Positions 1 to 5,893 are shown, numbered from the stretch's first letter. The stretch is 9,348 bases of DNA from Fimbriimonadaceae bacterium (GCA_022402505.1 JAKRSE010000306.1:1-9348), one strand, 5' to 3'. The notes: generated by a model not told the origin, from the letters alone. Numbers and translations: made by a program.

Positions 1-1
1 T

Positions 2-988
2 ACCCCCCCCCCCCGCAGACCTGACCTGAGAGGAAGCCTCGCCCTTGGGGCAAAACTGGCCGCCATCCTCACCGTCCTCGTCCTGGTCTTGACCTTGACC
101 ATCCCCCACAACCCTGGCATCGCAAAGACGACGTCAGCAACCACTTCCATGCCCACGACGCACAGTCACATCGCTCCCGATGCGTTCAGCCGGCTGGCGG
201 CGACTGCCCAGGCGGGCCTTCCCGGCAACCTCCAGTACGCGATGAAGGCAACGGTGGAAGCCGCCGGCCCCCAGCCCGCCTCGACCAACCTGACCGAGCT
301 CACCGGCCACACCACGTTCGCCAATGGCCAATGGGTTGAATGGGAGTTCGATCTGGACTGGAACCTGACGAGGATCGAGTCGAACTATCGCCGGATGACC
401 TTCGATTACGACTCCCAAGGCTTCCTTGGAGCCATCTGGCTCGCCGACGACAACGATCAGGTCCTTCTCGTCTCGGCTGTTGAAGACGAAATGGGCCAGA
501 TCATCGGCTACAAGAATGAACTCAACGGCGTGACGGAGATGTTGCCGGGCAACAACTCTGCCGTTGTTGCTACCCAGGAGCTGATGCATGCCAGGAACGT
601 CGCTTTGATGACTCGCCAGGAGTGCATGCGCAACGCCAACGAGGCTGGCAATCAGTGTACGAACAAAGCGAAGGCCGACAAACAGGCAGCATTGGAGAAT
701 GCAGCAGCGATGGCGGGAGCGGCATTTGCATTTGGCGTTGTTGCCACTTGGGTCGGCGGGATTCTGGCTACGCCGGTTTCGGGCGGAACATCTGCCGTGG
801 CTGGAGTTGCCGGGAGTGCCGCAGTCGGCATGGCGGCCGCTGGAACCGCCTATGCCATCATGGCCCACCATGCAAACTCACAGTACAATCGCGACATGGC
901 CGACTGCCGGCAGACCTATGATCGGGCCGTTCGAGCCTGTCAGCTGATTCCCCAACCAGGCGGAGTGTCCCCATGCATGATGCTGTGA
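2..988 (+). CDS. Exported protein of unknown function with paired C-x10-C motifs, 5' partial
   Basis: I do not recognise the family. The first usable start codon is TTG at 89, but the frame is open from base 2, and the upstream codons encode a basic stretch (RRPDLRG...K) followed by a hydrophobic core (LAAILTVLVLVLTLTIP). This looks like a signal peptide with a possible cleavage after GIA (residue 12 counted from the TTG), so the true start is probably left of the window. Counting from the TTG (299 residues): residues 74-150 are polar and beta-like with a faint YD-repeat look (FDYDSQGFLGAI). C179/C190 and C273/C284 form two C-x10-C pairs on either side of a Gly/Ala-rich hydrophobic segment at about 203-260. 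The C-terminus is rich in Pro and Cys (C296). The last 16 nt overlap the next gene, so the two are probably translated together. GC looks lower than in the right half of the window. The coding call is fairly sure; the function is unknown. Confidence 0.7.
   Translation, partial: TPPPRRPDLRGSLALGAKLAAILTVLVLVLTLTIPHNPGIAKTTSATTSMPTTHSHIAPDAFSRLAATAQAGLPGNLQYAMKATVEAAGPQPASTNLTELTGHTTFANGQWVEWEFDLDWNLTRIESNYRRMTFDYDSQGFLGAIWLADDNDQVLLVSAVEDEMGQIIGYKNELNGVTEMLPGNNSAVVATQELMHARNVALMTRQECMRNANEAGNQCTNKAKADKQAALENAAAMAGAAFAFGVVATWVGGILATPVSGGTSAVAGVAGSAAVGMAAAGTAYAIMAHHANSQYNRDMADCRQTYDRAVRACQLIPQPGGVSPCMML
3..14. repeat. Homopolymer tract of 12 C
   Basis: Twelve consecutive C lie within the open frame just before the basic part of the putative signal peptide. 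Read in frame, the tract gives a short proline run. A run this long is prone to length change, either biologically or as a sequencing error. Confidence 0.9.
962..965 (+). promoter_or_regulatory. Ribosome binding site GGAG for the 129-residue membrane protein
   Basis: GGAG sits 7 nt before the ATG at 973, inside the coding region of the preceding gene. It supports 973 as the start, rather than the internal Met20 codon at 1030, and so supports the 16-nt gene overlap. Confidence 0.65.
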
Positions 989-1362
989 TCAAGCTCGAAG
1001 AACGGCTGTACCAGCGCGACGGCATTGCCATGGCCTCCGTGATGGCGACGACGATCCTGGCCATCTTGCTGGCATCCGCCATCGTTGTTTCGCCGATCTA
1101 CTTGACCTCAACAATCGGACTGCAATTCCCATGGCCGTGGTCACTCCGGGTCGGAATCGCGTGCTGGGGGACCCTCGCCCTGGCCATCGGCTTGATGCAG
1201 AACAGACGGCTCAGAACTCGCTTCCTTTTGGCCAGACAGGATGATCCGACGGCACGCTTGAGCCTGCCTGAATTGCATCTGGCAGCCGCTATAGCGGGGG
1301 TGATGGGAGGAGGAGGCTTCGTCCTCATCATCATGACCGTCAACCTCCTCACCGGCAACTGA
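973..1362 (+). CDS. Small three-helix membrane protein, unknown function
   Basis: This 129-residue protein is not one I recognise. Three hydrophobic segments are visible: about 19-44 (rich in Ala, Ile, Leu and Val), 58-75, and 102-126 with a GGGG turn at 112-115. A basic loop (NRRLRTRFLLAR, about 77-88) lies between segments 2 and 3. By the positive-inside rule that loop is cytoplasmic, which would put the C-terminus outside. The N-terminus is charged (KLEERLYQRDG) with no signal peptidase site. The ATG is preceded by GGAG at 7-nt spacing and overlaps the upstream exported protein by 16 nt. Such coupling suggests the two products work together, for example as a membrane partner or immunity-like protein, but nothing in the sequence proves this. 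Confidence 0.75.
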   Translation: MHDAVIKLEERLYQRDGIAMASVMATTILAILLASAIVVSPIYLTSTIGLQFPWPWSLRVGIACWGTLALAIGLMQNRRLRTRFLLARQDDPTARLSLPELHLAAAIAGVMGGGGFVLIIMTVNLLTGN

Positions 1363-1368
1363 CCCCAA

Positions 1369-1409
1369 CTGGCCCGCCCCCTGAGGTTCAAGCCCGGGGG
1401 GCGGGTCAG
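1369..1409. terminator. GC-rich hairpin between convergent genes, likely bidirectional terminator
   Basis: Bases 1369-1381 pair with 1397-1409: 13 pairs including one G-T (G-U in RNA), with a 15-nt loop. It begins 7 nt after the membrane-protein stop codon, and its right arm contains the stop codon of the convergent minus-strand gene. Neither side has a U-tract, so it is not a textbook intrinsic terminator. Position and stability still argue for transcription ending here from both sides. Confidence 0.5.
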
Positions 1410-1972
1410 GTTCCGGTTGGCCTGCCCTTGCCACGAGTCCACCCCGGCAGGTTCGACATCCGCATCATCGAGACGTGCAGGCTTATCGGCGGGGCCTCAT
1501 TCGATTCGGGCCAGAGGCGGTCGGCCTCGGCGACCAGGTCGTCCACCACCCGCACCTCGACTCCGGCCCGCCGAGCCTCGGCGGGCAGGTCGTCCAGCCG
1601 AACCTCCCCGATCGGCGACATGGAGGACTCCGACACCCAGACCCCGTGGTCGCCCGTGGCGAGCGCCGGGGGGCCAAGCTTGAAGTCGTAGCGCACCAGC
1701 GATCCCGTCCGCCAAGCCTCCTCCCAGGTTCGGTCGATCAGGATCATCATCCGCAAGGCGCAGTCCCGACCGAACCCCGCCCGGTCTGCCTCCGAGGTTC
1801 CCGACACAGGAAAGACCGCAACCCGAGGGCACTCCCGAGGCAGCAGATAGAGCGGCAGATGCTCCCGGTCGATCAGCCACACCCGGGCAGGGGCATCCGG
1901 ATGACGAAGAGGGGCCCGAGGCTCGAAGACCCGGATCCCGTCGACATCGCTGACGTGATGAAGCCGATCCAC
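1406..1972 (-). CDS. DUF6886-like protein
   Basis: Starting at the GTG at 1972-1970, the product is 188 residues. The pattern matches what I remember of the DUF6886 family: an N-terminal LHHVSD-x-DGIRVFEPR block (4-19), VWLIDREHLPLYLLPRECPRV (31-51), a central WxxxWRTGSLVRYDF (83-97), VWVSxSxMSPIGEVRLDDL (111-129), and a C-terminal SLHVSMMRMSNLPGW (164-178). The function of the family is unknown to me. The GTG shares one base with the TAG of the upstream glycosidase gene, a typical coupling overlap. The frame stays open upstream to 2227, but that part lies antiparallel to nothing and inside the glycosidase gene on the same strand, and has shadow-like Arg/Gly/Pro composition. The family call is from memory. 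Confidence 0.75.
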   Translation of the reverse strand: MDRLHHVSDVDGIRVFEPRAPLRHPDAPARVWLIDREHLPLYLLPRECPRVAVFPVSGTSEADRAGFGRDCALRMMILIDRTWEEAWRTGSLVRYDFKLGPPALATGDHGVWVSESSMSPIGEVRLDDLPAEARRAGVEVRVVDDLVAEADRLWPESNEAPPISLHVSMMRMSNLPGWTRGKGRPTGT

Positions 1973-2763
1973 TACAGGTCGTAGACCCGGACCCAATCGA
2001 CCAGGGACACGTCCTCTTCCGGCCCTTCGGTCTCCCATTCGTTGGTCGGTCCGCTCCAAGCCATCGCCTCGGTGGTCAGCTTCAGGTAGCCGGGAACGCG
2101 GGTCGGACCCTTGCTCAGCACCCGCTCGGCCCGGCCCAGATTCAGCATGTTGGTCCGCAGAACCTCGCGGCCGTCGATCGTGAAGACGTAGTTGCGCGGC
2201 GTCCAGATCAGACCGTAGGTGTGCCATCCGCCCCGCGTCAGCCCGGGCACTTTGCTGGTCGGGAAGCTCGCGCTGTTCAGAGTCGGCCCGTAGCCGCCCC
2301 AGTGCACCGCATGGCCGATCTCGTTCTTCCAGGCAAAGAAGCTCTCCATGATGTCGATCTCGCTCCCCAGCCGGCTGTCGGTCTGGTGATCCCGGATGTC
2401 TCCCGCCATGATCCAGAAGGCGAACCAGGCGTCGGTCCTCAGGTTCTTGAAGAGCTTGACCCGAGCCTCGTAGCGGCCGTAGCTCTTCTGGAACATCGTC
2501 CGGTTCGGGTCATAGGCGGCCTGGGTGCGGACGGCTCCGGTGATGTACCTCGGCAGGCCCTCCTTCAGCCGCCGGACCTTGAGCCGCAGATGTCCGCCGC
2601 GCACCTCGACCATCTTCGGGTCCCAGGCGCAGCTGTTGCCCTGCCGAGGCATCGCCGGCGCCTCCCACTTGGTCGGGTCGAGCCGGGTCCCGTTGAATTC
2701 GTCACTCCAGACGGGGACCTGGACCGAGAGAGAGGCCATCGCGAGCAGCGCTGCCGGTGCCAT
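1972..2763 (-). CDS. Glycoside hydrolase family 16 (beta-glucanase/laminarinase-like)
   Basis: The product is a 263-residue single-domain enzyme expected to cleave beta-1,3 or mixed-linkage glucans or related polysaccharides, or to transglycosylate them. The N-terminal block VWSDEFNGTRLDPTKWE (18-34) is the usual GH16 opening. The catalytic signature is EIDIME at 135-140, with E135 as nucleophile, D137 as helper and E140 as acid/base; the extra residue gives the beta-bulge type. WHTYGLIWTPRNYVFTIDG (180-198) and the closing VDWVRVYD (255-262) are standard GH16 strands. Residues 2-17 are hydrophobic but lack a clear basic n-region, so export is plausible, not certain. The ATG at 2763 lies 5 nt after the lysS stop and is the only sensible start; the open frame further upstream is a shadow of lysS. 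The exact substrate cannot be told. Confidence 0.93.
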   Translation of the reverse strand: MAPAALLAMASLSVQVPVWSDEFNGTRLDPTKWEAPAMPRQGNSCAWDPKMVEVRGGHLRLKVRRLKEGLPRYITGAVRTQAAYDPNRTMFQKSYGRYEARVKLFKNLRTDAWFAFWIMAGDIRDHQTDSRLGSEIDIMESFFAWKNEIGHAVHWGGYGPTLNSASFPTSKVPGLTRGGWHTYGLIWTPRNYVFTIDGREVLRTNMLNLGRAERVLSKGPTRVPGYLKLTTEAMAWSGPTNEWETEGPEEDVSLVDWVRVYDL

Positions 2764-2768
2764 GCCGG

Positions 2769-4286
2769 TCAGCTTACCGGCTTGTGATCCGGCTTCATCA
2801 TCGGGAAGAGCAGGACCTCGCGGACGTGTTCGGCGCCGGTCAGCAGCATCGCCATCCGATCCATCCCGATGCCGCAGCCGCCCGTCGGGGGCATCCCGCA
2901 TTCTAGGGCGTAGAGGAACTCCTCGTCCATCGGGTGCGCCTCGTCGTCTCCGGCCGCTCGCTCGGCGACCTGAGCCTCGAACCGCTCTCGCTGGTCGATC
3001 GGGTCGTTGATCTCGCTGAACATGTTGCAGACTTCGCGGCCGAGAACATAGCCCTCGCAGCGCCGGGTGAATCCGGGGCGGTTCGGGTCCTTCTTGGCGA
3101 GCGGGCTGGTCTCCAGAGGGTAGCCCACGACGAAGGTCGGCTGGATGAGATGGGGCTCCACGAAGACCTCCAGCAGCTTCTCGATGATCCCGCCGAGGTG
3201 GGTCTCCTTGGAGGCGTCGAGCCCGACCCGGGTCATGGCCGCCTTGGCCGATTCGGCCGACTTCAGCTCCTCGACCGCGATGCCGGACCGCTCGGAGATC
3301 GCCTCCAGCATGTCCACCCGCGCCCAGGGCTTCGAGAAGTCCAACTCGACATCGCCGGTCCGAACCACCGCCGAGCCGAAGACCGATTCGGCCACGAAGC
3401 GGAAGCAGTCCTCGACCCGCTTCTGGGTCGCCTCCAGGTTGACGTAAGCCTCGTACCATTCGAGGAGGCTGAACTCGGGGTTGTGCCGGTTGCTCAGGCC
3501 CTCGTTCCGGAAGACGCGGCCGATCTCGAAGACCTTCGGCACGTCCCCGCAGATGATCCGCTTCAGGTAGAGCTCCAGCGAGATTCGCAGCTTCACGTCC
3601 AGGTTCAGGGCGTTGAAGTGGGAGTGGAACGGCCGAGCCGCTGCCCCGCCCGCCTCGTTCTGAAGCACCGGAGTCTCGACCTCCAGGAATCCCTCGCCCA
3701 GGAAGTACGACCGGACCGCGCTGACGACCCGGCTGCGGTTCAGGAGCATCGCCCGTGCCTCGGGGTTCGCAAGCAGGTCGAGGTGTCGGTGCCGGTACCG
3801 GGTCTCCACGTCGTCCAGCGCGTACCACCGCTCCCCGTCCTTCTCCTTGCCCAGCGGCAGTGTCTGAAGCGCCTTGCTCAGGGGAACCAGCCTGGACACG
3901 TGGATCGACTTCTCGCCCGTCTTGGTGGTGAAGAGGTGGCCGGTCACGCCGAGATGGTCGCCGACATCCAGCAGGTTGAACGCCTCCCACGCCGCGTCCC
4001 CGACATCGTTCTTCCGGACGTAGACCTGGATCTTCGCATCCCCGTCGCTCAGGTGGGCGAAGGCGGCCTTGCCCATGATCCTGTGGCTGACGACCCGGCC
4101 CGCAAACCGGATCTGGTTCGATTTCTCTTCGCCCTCGGCCGGGGCCAGTTCCTCGTACCGATCCAGCAGCTCCCGCGCCGAATGGTCGATGGGGTGCTCC
4201 TCCACGGCGAAGGGGTCGAACCCGATCTCACGCAGCCGCGCCAGCTTCTCCAGCCGAATCTCCCTCAGCGACTTCTCCGAACTCAT
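2769..4286 (-). CDS. lysS: Lysine--tRNA ligase, class II
   Basis: This cytoplasmic enzyme charges tRNA-Lys with lysine using ATP. At 505 residues it is full length (E. coli LysS has the same length). The N-terminal OB-fold that binds the anticodon spans about 57-135 (IRFAGRVVSHRIMGK onward). The catalytic core shows the RYRHRHLDLL linker (163-172), motif 1 around VETPVLQNEAGGAAARPF (203-220), motif 2 FRNEGLSNRHNPEF (259-272, with R260 and E262), the lysine-pocket region IQPTFVVGYPLETSPLAK (381-398), FSEINDP (423-429), and motif 3 GCGIGMDRMAMLLT (470-483, with the ATP-binding R477). No key residue is missing. The ATG at 4286 lacks a clear Shine-Dalgarno. It is preceded by a prepilin gene 68 bp upstream and followed at once by a GH16 gene. 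Confidence 0.98.
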   Translation of the reverse strand: MSSEKSLREIRLEKLARLREIGFDPFAVEEHPIDHSARELLDRYEELAPAEGEEKSNQIRFAGRVVSHRIMGKAAFAHLSDGDAKIQVYVRKNDVGDAAWEAFNLLDVGDHLGVTGHLFTTKTGEKSIHVSRLVPLSKALQTLPLGKEKDGERWYALDDVETRYRHRHLDLLANPEARAMLLNRSRVVSAVRSYFLGEGFLEVETPVLQNEAGGAAARPFHSHFNALNLDVKLRISLELYLKRIICGDVPKVFEIGRVFRNEGLSNRHNPEFSLLEWYEAYVNLEATQKRVEDCFRFVAESVFGSAVVRTGDVELDFSKPWARVDMLEAISERSGIAVEELKSAESAKAAMTRVGLDASKETHLGGIIEKLLEVFVEPHLIQPTFVVGYPLETSPLAKKDPNRPGFTRRCEGYVLGREVCNMFSEINDPIDQRERFEAQVAERAAGDDEAHPMDEEFLYALECGMPPTGGCGIGMDRMAMLLTGAEHVREVLLFPMMKPDHKPVS

Positions 4287-4318
4287 GGCTCAGGATGGTA
4301 CCGGGCCGGCCTGGTTCA

Positions 4319-4334
4319 GGCTCCGGACGGAGCC
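4319..4334. terminator. Short perfect hairpin upstream of lysS
   Basis: GGCTCC at 4319-4324 pairs with GGAGCC at 4329-4334 around a 4-nt loop. It sits in the 68-bp gap between the prepilin stop and the lysS start. No U-tract follows in the minus direction. It could end or attenuate transcription from the prepilin gene, or be part of the lysS leader. Confidence 0.35.
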
Positions 4335-4354
4335 GGCCACCGGACCTCCCGGGC

Positions 4355-4705
4355 TCAGAGACCGGTCGGATCGGCCGCCCATTCGGCCTTCGATCTTCCG
4401 TTGTACAGAGGACCGTACCCGCAGTCAAACTCGTACTCGTTGTCGTTCGTCGGCCCCTGCGGATAGCCGTTGAGATAGTTGTAGGCGATGTGATCGGAGC
4501 TGCAGACCGTGCAGTTGGGCGGCGCCTCGCCATGCTCCATGACGCACTGCTTCATCGCCGCCTCGATCCGATCCAAGTTGGCGATGACGACCTTCTGCCG
4601 AGCCTCGGTCCTCGCCTTGACGAAGCCGGGAACCCCGATTCCCAACAGAATTCCGATGATCATGATGACGATCATGACCTCGACCAGTGTAAAGCCCCTT
4701 TTCAT
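4355..4705 (-). CDS. Prepilin-type N-terminal methylation domain protein (type IV pilin/pseudopilin-like)
   Basis: The 116-residue protein begins MKRGFTLVEV. Prepilin peptidase would cut between G4 and F5 and methylate F5; E9, mature position 5, is the conserved assembly Glu. Residues 5-24 are the hydrophobic helix, followed by a helical stretch (GFVKARTEARQKVVIANLDRIEAAM, 27-51) like that of small Armatimonadota/Planctomycetota prepilins. The short globular part has four cysteines: C54, C65 and C68 (C-x2-C), and C95. The product is expected in the inner membrane and then in a pilus or type II secretion pseudopilus. ATG 4705 is preferred over ATG 4717 because a GGGTG lies close upstream and the leader is then the usual short basic one. 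A longer in-frame extension to 4918 runs into the neighbouring gene and is not credible. No other pilus gene is in the window. Confidence 0.92.
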   Translation of the reverse strand: MKRGFTLVEVMIVIMIIGILLGIGVPGFVKARTEARQKVVIANLDRIEAAMKQCVMEHGEAPPNCTVCSSDHIAYNYLNGYPQGPTNDNEYEFDCGYGPLYNGRSKAEWAADPTGL

Positions 4706-4734
4706 GCAGACACCCATGTCAAAGTCGGCTGCTT

Positions 4735-4778
4735 TCCGGTCTCCGCCTGCCCGCGAGAATGCCGGAGTCAAGGGCGCC
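4735..4778 (-). repeat. Degenerate copy of a widespread CCCTCACCCCGGCCCTCTCCC-type intergenic repeat
   Basis: Read on the minus strand, the 79-bp gap between the phosphoesterase stop and the prepilin start translates as PLTPAFSRAGGDR. This resembles the familiar spurious peptide PLTPALSRRERE, which marks a common GC-rich intergenic repeat in many bacteria. A 5-bp stem (4741-4745 with 4763-4767) remains. The match is from memory and the copy is clearly eroded. Confidence 0.35.
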
Positions 4779-4784
4779 TTCGGG

Positions 4785-5639
4785 CTACATTCCCGGATCG
4801 CCCAGGTCGAGCATCTCCACATCCCAGCTGCCATCCGCGCCCAGGGTGACCCAGAGACAGCCGGGCGGTGAGCCGAGGTGCGGACCGCGCCACCACGCGC
4901 CCGAGAAGGCGTTGGCACTGAAGGCAGTGATTCCCTGGTAGTCGATCCGCTCGAAGTTGTGGCAGTGACCGCTGAAGGTCAGACGAACCCGACCCGAATC
5001 CACGAACCCCCTCCAGAGCTCCCACGCATCGACGTGGATCTGGTGCTCCGGCAGGGGCCACTTGCCGTACTTGTCGGACCGGAAGATGTCCATCCCGAAC
5101 ATCGAGGCCGGCCCGGGCAGAAACGGCACATGAGAGAAGACGGCAACCGGGGTCTCGCGATCCTCGTTCAGCCTCTGGTCAAGCCAGTTTCGCTGCTCAC
5201 CCGTGATGGCCGCCTGGTAGCCGAACCGGCCCCCCAGCTGCAGCGAATCCAGGCAGAGCAGCTCCCAACCTGCGAGCTTGACCGACCGAAAGAGCGAACC
5301 GCATCCCAGCCGCTCGACCGCCAGAGCCTTGCCGTAGAGGGCGTCGGCCGGGCAGACGCCGCTGGACTTCTGGTTCCAGCCCCAAGGGTCCGTGTTCCCC
5401 AGAATCGGGACCCAGGGGATGGGGTCGAGGATCGCCAGCGCCTCCAGAAGCGTGTCGTAGAGGGCGTCGGCTCTCGCACGATCCGCGCCGGCCGCATTCA
5501 TCACCAGATCGCCGCCGAGGATCACCAGGTCCGGACCCCGCGCAACGAGGTTTTCGAGCATCACCCGGGCTCGATTCGGGCAGCCCCGCTCCGGCTGCAT
5601 GTGAAGGTCAGAAACGAAGGCCAGGGTTCCGGGCTTCAA
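4785..5639 (-). CDS. Calcineurin-like metallophosphoesterase with GNTD in place of GNHD
   Basis: This predicted two-metal phosphohydrolase acts on an unknown substrate. With a TTG start at 5639-5637 it has 284 residues. The motifs follow in order: SDLH (10-13, metal ligands D11 and H13), GGDLV (42-46, D44), GNTD (81-84, N82), SHVP (169-172, H170), and SGHCHNFERI (223-232, H225 and H227). The usual catalytic His of GNH[DE] is Thr here. The C-terminal FSANAFSGAWWRGPHLGSPPG (240-260) is typical of Icc/CpdA-like phosphoesterases. The frame is open further up to 5894, but that stretch is Arg/Pro/Ser-rich and has no ATG, so I cut it at the TTG, which has a purine-rich GAGGGGCGG upstream. A frameshift joining it to an ATG ORF at 5731 is the main alternative. 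The family is sure, the start is not. Confidence 0.87.
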   Translation of the reverse strand: MKPGTLAFVSDLHMQPERGCPNRARVMLENLVARGPDLVILGGDLVMNAAGADRARADALYDTLLEALAILDPIPWVPILGNTDPWGWNQKSSGVCPADALYGKALAVERLGCGSLFRSVKLAGWELLCLDSLQLGGRFGYQAAITGEQRNWLDQRLNEDRETPVAVFSHVPFLPGPASMFGMDIFRSDKYGKWPLPEHQIHVDAWELWRGFVDSGRVRLTFSGHCHNFERIDYQGITAFSANAFSGAWWRGPHLGSPPGCLWVTLGADGSWDVEMLDLGDPGM

Positions 5640-5731
5640 ATCCGGACCGCCCCTCGGGAGGCCAGGACCGGCAGAGGCGCCGGCAGCCGAAAGGCGACCG
5701 GGCCGCCGAAACGAGGTTCTTGAAGTGACAT
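5636..5731 (-). CDS. Possible 31-residue leader ORF overlapping the phosphoesterase start
   Basis: An ATG at 5731-5729 opens a 31-codon frame (MSLQEPRFGGPVAFRLPAPL...) that ends with TGA at 5638-5636. The stop overlaps the proposed TTG start of the phosphoesterase in the arrangement TTGA. It could be a translated leader coupled to the enzyme gene, the true N-terminus of that enzyme cut off by a frameshift, or chance. No Shine-Dalgarno is visible before the ATG, so confidence is low. Confidence 0.25.
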   Translation of the reverse strand: MSLQEPRFGGPVAFRLPAPLPVLASRGAVRI

Positions 5732-5893
5732 TGTGTTTGCTTGGATCAGGCCGCGTTGCAGCACCAGACCGACCTGACGGACTGCACGCGAGATGACCCG
5801 GTTCCGGAGACCCAGCCCCTGGAGACCGAGACGCCCAGGACCGGGGGAGGATGCGAGGCTTCCGCCTGCCGCCGGGGGTAACGTCCTGGCTCA
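5640..5893. other. Divergent intergenic region between phosphoesterase and Rieske operons
   Basis: This is the largest gene-free stretch, 254 bp between two divergent start codons, so it must hold the promoters for both directions unless cluster E is driven from elsewhere. The least GC-rich patch is about 5716-5750. No convincing -35/-10 pair could be picked. It contains the inverted repeat at 5752-5790, a direct repeat GGAGACC (5806-5812 and 5821-5827), and the possible leader ORF on the minus strand. Confidence 0.6.
5752..5790. repeat. Inverted repeat in the divergent promoter region
   Basis: CGCGTTGCAG (5752-5761) is the reverse complement of CTGCACGCG (5782-5790) except for one bulged T: nine pairs around a 20-nt loop. 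Its place between divergent genes suggests a regulator site or leader hairpin. The long spacing is unlike the compact operators usual for LacI-family repressors. Confidence 0.4.

Noticed and set aside
134..871. Minus-strand open frame of 245 codons opposite the exported protein
   Set aside because: It is rich in Arg, His and Gly, with no recognisable segment. The plus-strand gene has the signal peptide, Cys pairs and coupling to its neighbour.
1973..2227. In-frame upstream extension of the DUF6886-like gene
   Set aside because: It overlaps the end of the GH16 gene on the same strand and has shadow composition. Family similarity begins at the GTG at 1972.
2764..3990. In-frame upstream extension of the GH16 gene (about 409 codons)
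   Set aside because: It lies within lysS in another frame and is Arg/Gly/Pro-rich with no domain. The true start is the ATG at 2763, right after the lysS stop.
2934..4466. Open frame of 510 codons on the plus strand opposite lysS
   Set aside because: It mirrors the strongly supported lysS gene on the minus strand, has an Arg/Val/Leu/Asp-rich shadow composition and no domain; a product of high GC codon bias.
4295..4849. Plus-strand open frame of 184 codons across the prepilin
   Set aside because: It runs antisense to the prepilin and across two intergenic gaps; composition is shadow-like.
4706..4918. N-terminal extension of the prepilin gene
   Set aside because: Prepilin leaders are short and basic. 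The extension crosses the intergenic repeat and the phosphoesterase 3' end.
5700..5760. Possible promoter around TTGAAG / TTGCAA in the divergent region
   Set aside because: No -10 element at proper spacing on either strand; too weak to annotate.
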